The notes beneath the pieces are model-generated. The model searched no databases. It saw only the letters and a program-made list of their open reading frames with translations, and had not been told where the DNA came from. Both the position numbers and the translations under genes were made by a program. From NCBI GenBank assembly GCA_025451535.1, contig JANWKE010000136.1, positions 1 through 51,608 of the forward strand: a stretch of 51,608 bases of DNA, read 5' to 3'. Numbering within the stretch: position 1 is the first letter of the stretch; each line of letters starts with the position of its first letter. This document shows positions 15,914 to 23,287 of this stretch, piece after piece. This DNA comes from Verrucomicrobiia bacterium. Its GTDB lineage: Bacteria; Verrucomicrobiota; Verrucomicrobiia; Limisphaerales; UBA11358.

Positions 15914-16345
15914 GTGAGCCGCAAGAGCAAACGCATTGCCGGAATGACTGCCCAGCATCACGGTCAGAAACTGGACCCGCATTATCTCGGCTATTTCCAT
16001 TGTTTCAACCATCAGCTTTTTTACGAGGCCCATGAAGTGTTGGAACATCTCTGGATCGGGGACCGGCATGGCCCGAACGGGGCATTTTTCAAAGGGCTGA
16101 TCCAGTTGGCCGGCGCGTTTGTCCACTTGCAGAGAAACCACCCACAACCCGCCGCCGCGTTGTTCAAGCTTGCCCTGGCCAATCTCGATAAATATCCGCC
16201 CATCCATGAACATTTAAGCGTGGAAGTGACCTGCCAGTTGGCCCGGAAATGGCTGGAAGAAATGGAGCGGACCCGGTTTGAGGTCAACCCGTTGACGAGC
16301 CAAACCACACCGAAATTGAAGTTGGAAAGGACCAGTCATGAGTAA
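15914..16345 (+). CDS. DUF309 family protein
   Basis: A 143-residue helical protein. The DUF309 signature is clear: YFHCFNHQLFYEAHEVLEHLW (about residues 27-47), then GAFFKGLIQLAGAFVHLQ (about 56-73) and a helix AAALFKLALANLDKYPP. The invariant His and Glu of FYEAHEVLE suggest a metal site, but the biochemical role of the family is unknown. The frame begins with GTG at 15914; an ATG at 15944 (MTAQHHGQ) is an alternative. The 3' end overlaps the next gene by 8 bp, so the two genes are co-translated. The upstream region is a heptamer array. Confidence 0.85.
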   Translation: MSRKSKRIAGMTAQHHGQKLDPHYLGYFHCFNHQLFYEAHEVLEHLWIGDRHGPNGAFFKGLIQLAGAFVHLQRNHPQPAAALFKLALANLDKYPPIHEHLSVEVTCQLARKWLEEMERTRFEVNPLTSQTTPKLKLERTSHE

Positions 16346-17252
16346 AAGGCGTATCGTGCTTGCCGGTGGCAACGGCTTTCTGGGCCGGTCGCTCGCCAGA
16401 AAATTGCTCAAAAAGAATTACGAAGTGGTGGTGCTGACCCGTACGCCTCATGAACGCAAGGACGGGGTGGTGGAAGTGGCGTGGAACGGAAAGTCACTTG
16501 GCGACTGGGTGGAATCCGTGGATGGCGCTCATGCCATTGTCAATCTGACCGGTCGCAGCGTGAATTGCCGGCATACGCCCGAGAATGTTCGCGAGATCAA
16601 CGAATCGCGCATCAACTCCGTGAATACCGTCGCGGCGGCGCTCCACAACGTGGCGCATCCGCCGGGCGTGTGGGTGCAGGCCGGGTCGCTCGCGTTTTAT
16701 GGTGATTTGGAGGATCAATGGTGTGAGGAGAACACTCCATCCGGCCAGGGTGAAGCCGTGGAAACCTGCCGGCTTTGGGAGAGTACGTTCAAAATCGTTC
16801 CCCTGGCCAACACGCGCCGGGTGCTGTTGCGGATTGGCCTGGTACTGGCCCGCAATGGCGGCGCGCTTTCGGTGCTGGGCAAATTGACCAGGTGGTTCCT
16901 GGGCGGCGCGGCCGGGAGCGGCCGGCAATACGTCAGTTGGATTCACCTGGCGGACATGAACCAGATGTGGCTGGACGCCATCGAACGGGACAATGTCGTC
17001 GGTGTATTCAATGCCACCAGCCCTAATCCCGTCACAAACGCGGAATTCATGCGCGAACTGCGTCGGGCCATGCACCGGCCCTGGTGCCCGCCGGCCCCGA
17101 TCTGGGCGGTGCGGCTCGGTTCGCGATGGCTGCAGACCGAACCGTCACTGGCGCTGACAGGGCGGCGGTGCACACCCAGGCGTTTTCTCGAAATCGGCTT
17201 CGAGTTTCAGTTCCCGGAATTACCCGGCGCTTTGGCTGATATTTACGGCTGA
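16338..17252 (+). CDS. TIGR01777 family NAD(P)-dependent epimerase-like protein
   Basis: A 304-residue extended short-chain dehydrogenase of the TIGR01777 (YfcH/SulA-like) family. The Rossmann motif GGNGFLGRSLARKLL is at residues 9-23, AIVNLTGRSVNCRHT near 67 is characteristic, and FYGDLEDQWCEE holds the Tyr region near 120. The C-terminal DUF1731 part reads RWLQTEPSLALTGRRCTPRRFLEIGFEFQFPELPGAL, typical except for extra Thr/Arg. The substrate is unknown. The start overlaps the DUF309 stop. It is convergent with the large FAD/Fe-S gene, and a palindromic family A element lies between them. Confidence 0.9.
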   Translation: MSKRRIVLAGGNGFLGRSLARKLLKKNYEVVVLTRTPHERKDGVVEVAWNGKSLGDWVESVDGAHAIVNLTGRSVNCRHTPENVREINESRINSVNTVAAALHNVAHPPGVWVQAGSLAFYGDLEDQWCEENTPSGQGEAVETCRLWESTFKIVPLANTRRVLLRIGLVLARNGGALSVLGKLTRWFLGGAAGSGRQYVSWIHLADMNQMWLDAIERDNVVGVFNATSPNPVTNAEFMRELRRAMHRPWCPPAPIWAVRLGSRWLQTEPSLALTGRRCTPRRFLEIGFEFQFPELPGALADIYG

Positions 17253-17266
17253 CAGCCGTTCGATTT

Positions 17267-17353
17267 GTAGCAGCCGACGTGCGGAGGCTCTGATCAACTG
17301 CAGAGTGCGAATCCCGGATTTTCCAGATAGAGCCCCGTTACCCCGGCTCCTAC
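17267..17353. repeat. Palindromic element, family A copy 2
   Basis: 87 bp between convergent genes. The left arm GTAGCAGCCGACGTGCGGAG and the inverted right arm (GTAGGAGCCGGGGTAACGGG on the minus strand) match the 24-bp terminal repeats of the copy in the radical SAM gene at most positions. The core (CAGAGTGCGAATCCCGGA) is heptamer-like. It may act as a terminator for both genes. Confidence 0.65.
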
Positions 17354-17360
17354 AATTGAA

Positions 17361-20234
17361 TCAAGCGAGAGATTCGGCCAGCACTTCGGCCATGTGCCGC
17401 AACCGGACGGTTGCCAGATGTTGGATTTGCTGGCGGCAGCTGGCGCCGGAGGCGACGACAGTGGTTCCAAAAGGCTGGTTCATGACCTTTTGAATCAGCG
17501 GTTCCGCGACCTTTACCGAAAGTTCGTATTTTGATTCCAGCATGCCGAAGGCGCCCGCCATGCCGCAGCAACCCGAGTCCAGCAAAGTCACCGTCTTTTC
17601 CGGCAACCGCTCGGCCAGTTGTCGCATGAGGTTGGGATTGGACAGCGCCCGGGCATGGCAATGCGGATGAATTATCAATCGCCCGGCCCGATTGTTGAAC
17701 GTGAGTCCGCCGGGTTCCCAGCTCAGAAAATTTTCAATGAAATCCTCAAACAGGAAACAGCGGCGTGCGACATTTTCCACGTCCGGCAGGTTCAACTCCC
17801 GGTAATCCTCCGCGAACATCGAAAAACACGATGGTTCGAGAAAAATAATCGGCGTGCCGCCGGCATCGGCGTTCAACAACGCGAGATTGTGCCGGGCCAA
17901 CCGGGCGACTTCGTCGAGGTTGCCCTGGCTGAAGGCGGGCCGCCCGCAACATTGGCGCTGCGCCGGCACCGTGACTTCAAAACCCGCCGCCTCGAGCACC
18001 GCCACGGCGGCCAGGCCGATATGTGGCTCGTAATATCGCATGAACGTGTCGTCCCACAGGATGACCCGGCCCCGGGTCGCGGGCGCGGCCGGTTGATGTT
18101 TGGCAAACCAATGGTCGAATCGTACCGGCGCAAAACGCGGCATCGGGCGCCGGGTGGTGATGCCCCAAATGCGGTTTCGCAGCAATCGCACCGGGAAGAA
18201 TTCCATCAGCGCATTGGCCAGGCGCGGCATTTTGCAGCCCCAGCGACCCAACTGGTCCACTGAACTGAACAGCCGTTCGCGCAGTTTCAAACCGTCGCGG
18301 CGGATCCGCGCGTTGAGCAGTTCCGTTTTCAACAGCGCCAGGTTCACGTTGGAGGGGCATTCCGCGGTGCATGCTTTGCACGACAGACAGTTGCTCAGGG
18401 CCGCCTCCATTTCCTGTGAGCGCAACGGGTCACCTTTGATCTCGCGCAATTCCAGCGCCGCGCGAATCGCATTCGCCCGTCCACGGGTGGACATGATTTC
18501 CGTGCCGGTGGCGATGAAAGTAGGGCACATGGTCGGTGTTTGCTTCAAGCAACCGCCGCAGCCGTTGCACTGTTCCAGATTGGCGGTAAACGAACCGTCC
18601 TTGGCCGCAAACGCGAGCATCGGTTCGAACGGCAGTTTTAACGAATACCCTGCGCCCATACGCAAATGGCCGTCAATTTTGTAGCGACCGTCGGAAATGA
18701 TTTTGCCCGGATTGAACAAATTGTCCGGGTCGAAAGACTGTTTGATTTCGCGCATGAGCTGGTAAAGCTCCTCGCCGACCTGGCCCTTAAGGTATTCCGT
18801 ACGGGCGATGCCGACGCCGTGCTCACCGGCCAGCGTGCCTTTGAACTGCAATATCAACGCCGCCACTTCATCGGCAATCTGCCGGTATTTCTTCAAATCG
18901 TCCGCGCTGTGCAAATCCAGCACCGGTCGCACATGCAACAGTCCTGCCGCGGCGTGCCCGTAATAGGACGCCTGTACGCCCACCCGCGCCATCAACCTCT
19001 GCAAACCGGCAAAGTAGGCAGGCAAATCCCGCGGGCGCACCGCTGTGTCTTCAACGAAACAGGCGGGTTTGGCGGCACCTTTGCACCCGGTCAACAATGA
19101 AAGTCCAGCCCTGCGCATGGCCCACACCAGGTTGGCTTCGGCCTGGGTCCGCAAAATCAATTTGCGCAAACCTAACCGGCGTTTCTGTAACTGCGCGAGC
19201 CGATCGCCGGCATTCTCGAAAAACTCGACAATCAACATTGCCTCGCAGGGTTTCGCGTCGAGCTCCAGCAGATCGCGCACCGCCTGAAAGTCGCGCTGGC
19301 CGCGGGTTTGCTCGAACAACAGGCTGTCAACATGCTCTATGGCCGCCGGCATCAAATCCAGCAGCTCCGTAGTGGCCTGCATCGCCTCGGCCACAGAAGC
19401 AAAAAAGATCAGGCCGGCGCCGCGCTCGGGGGGCAGGGGAACAATTCTCAAATCGGCGGAAACGATCGCCGCGAGCGTGCCTTCGCTGCCGGAAAGGACA
19501 TGGACCAGATTGCCGGGCTCGTTCGCGGCACGCGCCAGCGCATAGCCCGGCCACCGTTTCAGCAGACCCGGCGGGAAACGCTCCGTGATTTGCAGCGCAT
19601 TCAGCGACAGCAGGTCTTCGATCAAATTCCGCTGCCGGGGCAGATTCTCGCTTCCGGGACCGAGCTTCAGGACCTCCCCGTCGGCCATAACGATTCTCAA
19701 TTCATTGACATGCATCCCCGTCGTCCCATAAAACGGCGCGTGTGCGCCCGACGAATCATTGGCAATCATGCCGCCCAGCGTCGCGCGCGAACTCGTCGCC
19801 ACATCCGGGCCGAAACAAAAGCCCTGCGGCCGCAGAAAATCGTTCAGTTGATCCAGCACGACGCCCGCGCCGACGCGGATGCTGCGGTTTTCCGGGTTGA
19901 ACTTGCTGATGAGCCGGTTGTACCGCGCGAAATCAATCACCAGGCCGTCGCCAACTGCCCCGCCCGCCAGTCCGGTGCCGGCACCTCGCGGAACCACCGA
20001 GACACCGGCTTGCGCCGCAGCCTGGATGATGGAACTGGCTTGCGTTGCGTTTTTCGGAAAAGCCACCGCCAGCGGCACAACCTGGTAAGGCGACGCATCG
20101 GTCGCATAGAGCTGCCGTGTCAGATTATCGAAAGCGACTTCACAATTCGCCGCATTCAACGTGGCCATCTGCTGGGCGGGCATCATAGTAATCGCCCACA
20201 AGCTATCGTCGTGACAGTCCGTTGACAATTTCAT
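17361..20234 (-). CDS. Fused FAD/Fe-S dehydrogenase (GlcD-GlpC type, D-lactate or glycolate dehydrogenase)
   Basis: A 957-residue fusion. The N-terminal FAD-binding type 4 domain has PKNATQASSIIQAAAQAG, VPRGAGTGLAGGAV and the substrate-side DVATSSRATLGGMIANDSSGAHAPFYG. The FAD-oxidase C domain has LAGEHGVGIARTEYLKGQVG and SFDPDNLFNPGK. Two ferredoxin clusters follow, CNGCGGCLKQTPTMCP and CLSCKACTAECPSN. A GlpC-like C-terminal domain carries two CCG motifs (CCGRPAFSQGN and CCGMAGAFG). Such enzymes oxidise D-lactate, glycolate or other 2-hydroxyacids and feed the quinone pool. The start at 20234 is set by a GAGG Shine-Dalgarno 8 nt upstream; ATGs at 20186 and 20168 are alternatives. The divergent gene starts only 12 bp away. 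Confidence 0.92.
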   Translation of the reverse strand: MKLSTDCHDDSLWAITMMPAQQMATLNAANCEVAFDNLTRQLYATDASPYQVVPLAVAFPKNATQASSIIQAAAQAGVSVVPRGAGTGLAGGAVGDGLVIDFARYNRLISKFNPENRSIRVGAGVVLDQLNDFLRPQGFCFGPDVATSSRATLGGMIANDSSGAHAPFYGTTGMHVNELRIVMADGEVLKLGPGSENLPRQRNLIEDLLSLNALQITERFPPGLLKRWPGYALARAANEPGNLVHVLSGSEGTLAAIVSADLRIVPLPPERGAGLIFFASVAEAMQATTELLDLMPAAIEHVDSLLFEQTRGQRDFQAVRDLLELDAKPCEAMLIVEFFENAGDRLAQLQKRRLGLRKLILRTQAEANLVWAMRRAGLSLLTGCKGAAKPACFVEDTAVRPRDLPAYFAGLQRLMARVGVQASYYGHAAAGLLHVRPVLDLHSADDLKKYRQIADEVAALILQFKGTLAGEHGVGIARTEYLKGQVGEELYQLMREIKQSFDPDNLFNPGKIISDGRYKIDGHLRMGAGYSLKLPFEPMLAFAAKDGSFTANLEQCNGCGGCLKQTPTMCPTFIATGTEIMSTRGRANAIRAALELREIKGDPLRSQEMEAALSNCLSCKACTAECPSNVNLALLKTELLNARIRRDGLKLRERLFSSVDQLGRWGCKMPRLANALMEFFPVRLLRNRIWGITTRRPMPRFAPVRFDHWFAKHQPAAPATRGRVILWDDTFMRYYEPHIGLAAVAVLEAAGFEVTVPAQRQCCGRPAFSQGNLDEVARLARHNLALLNADAGGTPIIFLEPSCFSMFAEDYRELNLPDVENVARRCFLFEDFIENFLSWEPGGLTFNNRAGRLIIHPHCHARALSNPNLMRQLAERLPEKTVTLLDSGCCGMAGAFGMLESKYELSVKVAEPLIQKVMNQPFGTTVVASGASCRQQIQHLATVRLRHMAEVLAESLA

Positions 20235-20242
20235 TAACTCAA

Positions 20243-20246
20243 CCTC
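20243..20246 (-). promoter_or_regulatory. Shine-Dalgarno of the FAD/Fe-S gene, abutting the divergent start
   Basis: GAGG on the minus strand lies 8 nt before the ATG at 20234. It abuts the GTG start (20247) of the gene on the other strand. It decides the start choice for the dehydrogenase. Confidence 0.6.
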
Positions 20247-22175
20247 GTGAGCGCCGCCAAACGGTCGGAAGCATTTCTCAAAGTCAGCCGCCAGTTCAAC
20301 CTGGGCGCACTGGTCACCGAATCGTCCCATCCGATTACAGCCAATTTGAGTGAAATCGCCCGGCAGGACATCGTCGCCGGGCTTAAGCTGCTCTTTGCGG
20401 TGGATGGCGACGTGGTCCGCCGGTTTCGTGAATTTGTCCAATCGGGCAGGGCGGAGGAAATCAAGGAGGCGATCGTGCATTCGCTTGCAAACGCCGGACG
20501 GATTTTCTTCACCGGCTGCGGTGCGACCGGGCGGCTGAGCATTTTGCTCGACTCCCTCTGGCGGGATTTTTGGAAACGCGACCGGCAACGCGGGCCGGCT
20601 CCGACTTGCTCGAATCCGGGAAAAGGCGGACTTGCGTCCACTGCCACAAAGTCCGGCGTGAAAAATTTTGAGGACCGCACCTTCAGTGTCATGGCCGGCG
20701 GTGACTGCGCTCTTATTAAATCCGTCGAAGGCTTCGAGGATTTTGCGGCGTTTGGGCGCAAACAGCTTCGCGACCTGGGCGTGCGGGCGGGCGACGTCGT
20801 TTTTGCCATAACCGAAGGCGGTGAGACGCCATTCGTCATCGGCACGGCGCGGGAAGGCGTGGCGGCGGGCGCAAAGGTTTATTTTGTTTATAACAATCGC
20901 GACGACATCCTTTGCCGGCATGTCGAACGCAGTCGCGAAGTCATTGAGGACACGCGGGTGGAAAAGATCAACCTGACTACCGGTCCGATGGCCATCACTG
21001 GTTCCACGCGGATGCAAGCCACTTCCATCCAGCTTTGTGTCATGCTCACGGTTTTGGAAATGGTGGTGCAGGAGTTGGCAGGGACAGCGCGCGGCGCCGT
21101 CCGGTCATCGCACAGCAATGACCCCGGCGATGTTCCCGGGCAGTTCCTGGCCGGGCTGGAAGAATTGCACGCGAACCTGCAGTCGCCGGAATTGCTTGTG
21201 CCATTGGCGAAACTGGTCGAGTTGGAGGAATCGGTTTACCGGGGTGGGCACAGGAATAATTACTTTGCTGACCAGCTCGGCCTGGATGTGCTTACGGACA
21301 CGACCGAGCGCTCACCGACGTATTGTACGCCGCCATTTCGCAAAGCCGATGACAGCACGGCGGCGGAGTCCTGGGCGTTTTTGTTTTTACCACCACTGGA
21401 AACGCCGGATGCCTGGCGGCACATCTTGAAACGTGAACCTCGCGGCATTGAATGGAGTGAAACCGACGTGCAAAAACTCGTCGGCGATGACCAATCCGCG
21501 CGGGCATTTGAGACCATCCGGAAGATCCGTCAGCCGGAATTGATGCGGTTTAAAATCGGCCGGGATGGGCTCAAATACCGCCCGCTGACCAAAGGTGATT
21601 GTGCCATTGCCATCGGCTCGGAAACCGGGGAAAAAAGGCCAACGGCCCACGAATTTTTTCGCGTTGAGCTTGAAATCGCGCGAACGGCAGGCGCGCGAAC
21701 GGGTTTGATTAATTTTAAAAACCCGGGCGGAAGGCGCTTTGTCACTTCCCAAACTTCCCGGGAGGACGAGGGCACTGACAAAGCAGCGCCCGCCGGAGAC
21801 ATTATGATTTCCGTGCCGGTTCCTGAAACAGATTTTCTGCTGGATGGCCTGACACGTGTTGCGGCAAAGCTGGTGATGAATGCGCTGTCCACCTGTACCA
21901 TGGTCCGCCTGGGACGGGTGATGGGCAATACCATGATTTGGGTTGTGCCATCGAACCTCAAGCTCATTGACCGGGCGACACGATACATCGTCCAGCTCGG
22001 CGGCCTGACTTATCAAGTGGCGAATCGCCGGCTGTTCGAAGTCCTCGAACACGTTGAGCCGCGCATGAAATCGGATCAGGCCTATCCGCCGGTGGTGGGT
22101 CTGGCTGTCCTGCGCGCGCGGCACCAGTGTTCAAATGAGGAAGCGGAAAGGAAGTGGGCGGAAGAAGTCAGATGA
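20247..22175 (+). CDS. Large SIS-domain protein related to glucokinase regulatory protein and MurQ
   Basis: A 642-residue protein. The N-terminal half matches the MurQ/GCKR layout: ESSHPITANLSEIARQDIV, then GRIFFTGCGATGRLSILLD (sugar-phosphate-binding SIS loop, about residue 90), AGGDCALIKSVEGFEDF, VFAITEGGETPFVIGTA, and TTGPMAITGSTRMQATS. MurQ etherases are about 300 residues; this is twice that, as in GCKR, and the C-terminal half has a second SIS-like part ending with NALSTCTMVRLGRVMGNTMIWV. The function could be MurNAc-6-phosphate cleavage or sugar-phosphate sensing; I cannot tell. A palindromic element (21724-21796) adds about 24 residues (GGRRFVTS to GTDKAAPAGD). The GTG start lacks a Shine-Dalgarno. 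Confidence 0.8.
   Translation: MSAAKRSEAFLKVSRQFNLGALVTESSHPITANLSEIARQDIVAGLKLLFAVDGDVVRRFREFVQSGRAEEIKEAIVHSLANAGRIFFTGCGATGRLSILLDSLWRDFWKRDRQRGPAPTCSNPGKGGLASTATKSGVKNFEDRTFSVMAGGDCALIKSVEGFEDFAAFGRKQLRDLGVRAGDVVFAITEGGETPFVIGTAREGVAAGAKVYFVYNNRDDILCRHVERSREVIEDTRVEKINLTTGPMAITGSTRMQATSIQLCVMLTVLEMVVQELAGTARGAVRSSHSNDPGDVPGQFLAGLEELHANLQSPELLVPLAKLVELEESVYRGGHRNNYFADQLGLDVLTDTTERSPTYCTPPFRKADDSTAAESWAFLFLPPLETPDAWRHILKREPRGIEWSETDVQKLVGDDQSARAFETIRKIRQPELMRFKIGRDGLKYRPLTKGDCAIAIGSETGEKRPTAHEFFRVELEIARTAGARTGLINFKNPGGRRFVTSQTSREDEGTDKAAPAGDIMISVPVPETDFLLDGLTRVAAKLVMNALSTCTMVRLGRVMGNTMIWVVPSNLKLIDRATRYIVQLGGLTYQVANRRLFEVLEHVEPRMKSDQAYPPVVGLAVLRARHQCSNEEAERKWAEEVR
21724..21796. repeat. In-frame palindromic element, family B copy 1 (in GCKR-like gene)
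   Basis: Two linked hairpins: GGCGGAAGGCGCTTTGTCAC on the left and GGGCACTGACAAAGCAGCGC on the right. It aligns along its length with the element in the radical SAM gene (23662-23733), 19 of 24 bases in the left arm, and is read in the same frame to give GGRRFVTS and GTDKAAPAGD. Confidence 0.7.
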
Positions 22176-22191
22176 CCGCCGTAACCGGGGG

Positions 22192-22404
22192 CTAGCCCAG
22201 CCGCCAGACGATCCGCGCCTTGTTCAAATCGTATTGCGACATTTCCATTTTTACGCGGTCGCCGACCGTCAGGCGGACGAACCGCTTTCGCATTTTGCCG
22301 GAAATGGTTGCGAGCACCTGATGCTTGTTGTCCAGCTCAACGCGAAACATCGTGCCCGCCAGCACGGAAATGATGCGTCCTTCGACTGCTATGTGTTCTT
22401 CCAT
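22192..22404 (-). CDS. infA: Translation initiation factor IF-1
   Basis: A 70-residue OB-fold protein. EHIAVEGRIISVLAGTMFRVELDNKHQVLATISGKMRKRFVRLTVGDRVKMEMSQYDLNKARIVWR covers the whole IF-1 fold, with the family hallmarks G-x-I, F-V-L, GKMR-(K)-I/V-R and GD-V--E/M-S-YD---G/A-I--R. It occupies the ribosomal A site during initiation. It is convergent with the GCKR-like gene (16 bp apart) and lies downstream of the RRM gene, separated by a terminator. It is not in a ribosomal-protein operon here. Confidence 0.95.
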   Translation of the reverse strand: MEEHIAVEGRIISVLAGTMFRVELDNKHQVLATISGKMRKRFVRLTVGDRVKMEMSQYDLNKARIVWRLG

Positions 22405-22433
22405 GAAAAATTAATTCTGCGGACAGAACAACA

Positions 22434-22464
22434 CGGGGCGACGCTCATTTCGAACGTCGCCCCG
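22434..22464 (-). terminator. Hairpin after the RRM gene
   Basis: A perfect 10-bp inverted repeat CGGGGCGACG / CGTCGCCCCG with an 11-nt loop sits 21 bp downstream of the RRM gene stop on the minus strand. It is followed by a moderately T-rich stretch. It would separate the RRM transcript from infA. Confidence 0.65.
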
Positions 22465-22484
22465 CGCAAGCTTGCTATCTGTGA

Positions 22485-22817
22485 TTAATAACGCTCCCGA
22501 TGACCACCACCGCCACCGCCACCGCCGCGAAATTCACGGCGCGGGCCGCGGTCACCCCGGGGACGCTCCTCTTTCGGGCGCGCGATGTTCACCGTGAGAG
22601 CCCGGTCGCCGAGCGTTGCGCCGTTCATGGCCGCAATCGCCTTCTGCGCTTCCTCGGGCGTGGACATGGTGACAAAGGCAAAGCCGCGGGAGCGGCCGCT
22701 CATCCGGTCCATCATCAGGTTGGTTTCGACGACCGTGCCGTGGGCGGCGAACGCCTCCTGCAGGTCATTTTCGGTCGTGTTGAAGGAAAGATTTCCTACA
22801 AACAATTTCGTACTCAT
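22485..22817 (-). CDS. Glycine-rich RRM RNA-binding protein
   Basis: A 110-residue protein with one RRM fold. RNP2 is LFVGNLSF at residues 5-12 and RNP1 is RGFAFVTM at about 44-51, with an NGATLGDRALTVNIARPK end. The tail (residues 86-110) is Arg/Gly-rich, with an eight-glycine run, like cyanobacterial cold-induced Rbp proteins. It likely binds single-stranded RNA in the cytoplasm, perhaps as an RNA chaperone at low temperature. A promoter about 130 bp upstream implies a long untranslated leader, a feature shared with cold-shock genes, although no conserved cold-shock element could be tested. Confidence 0.93.
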   Translation of the reverse strand: MSTKLFVGNLSFNTTENDLQEAFAAHGTVVETNLMMDRMSGRSRGFAFVTMSTPEEAQKAIAAMNGATLGDRALTVNIARPKEERPRGDRGPRREFRGGGGGGGGHRERY

Positions 22818-22951
22818 TTGATGATTTACTGTTCAATCTAGCTGCCTTTCGCGGACCGTTCCCGACTGCCGGGTTTCAAATCATCACTGAACCAAGTTCA
22901 CTTGAGGATTTTCCATGACCGTAAGAGACAAGTTATTTAATCGACGGATAA

Positions 22952-22980
22952 ATTTTAACCGATGCTCTAGCCCGTGGCAA
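22952..22980 (-). promoter_or_regulatory. Probable sigma70 promoter of the RRM gene
   Basis: On the minus strand TTGCCA (22975-22980) and TAAAAT (22952-22957) are 17 bp apart. Initiation near 22945 would give a leader of about 128 nt before the ATG at 22817. No other ORF lies in 22818-23074. Confidence 0.5.
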
Positions 22981-23074
22981 GCTAAATTGATGTTATTGGA
23001 ATTCAATGGCTTAGGGTGAGTCGCCGGCAAGTTGTTATTCGGCGCCAGCACGATCGGATTGGAAAATTACTGGA

Positions 23075-23197
23075 TTATCGCAGGGTTGGCGATAGAAACA
23101 GGAAAACCGTCAGGAATAGAACTCCGCAAAGGATAAGCCCCACCACGATGGCAGTAACCGCGTTTATGACCTGACTTCTGTCTCTCGGAAACATCAT
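23075..23197 (-). CDS. Possible 40-residue membrane protein
   Basis: Between the RRM gene and the radical SAM gene a minus-strand frame of 40 codons starts with ATGATG. It encodes a short charged head (FPRDRSQVINA) and one strongly hydrophobic helix of about 24 residues (VTAIVVGLILCGVLFLTVFL), ending SPTLR. This is typical of small single-pass membrane proteins. The Shine-Dalgarno is weak. No family is recognised, and it could be spurious, but the hydrophobic run in an otherwise empty gap is not random-looking. Confidence 0.45.
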   Translation of the reverse strand: MMFPRDRSQVINAVTAIVVGLILCGVLFLTVFLFLSPTLR

Positions 23198-23287
23198 GAG
23201 TTCTAAAAGCTATCTCTAACAAATGTCCGCGTGGTATAAAGGAAAAAAGGGAGAAAGTTGTTAACAGCCTTTTCGAGAGACTCGGAT

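Noticed and set aside
20235-21017. The dehydrogenase frame is open 261 codons further upstream
   Set aside because: That part is antisense to the GCKR-like gene, has no dehydrogenase similarity, and a Shine-Dalgarno supports the start at 20234.
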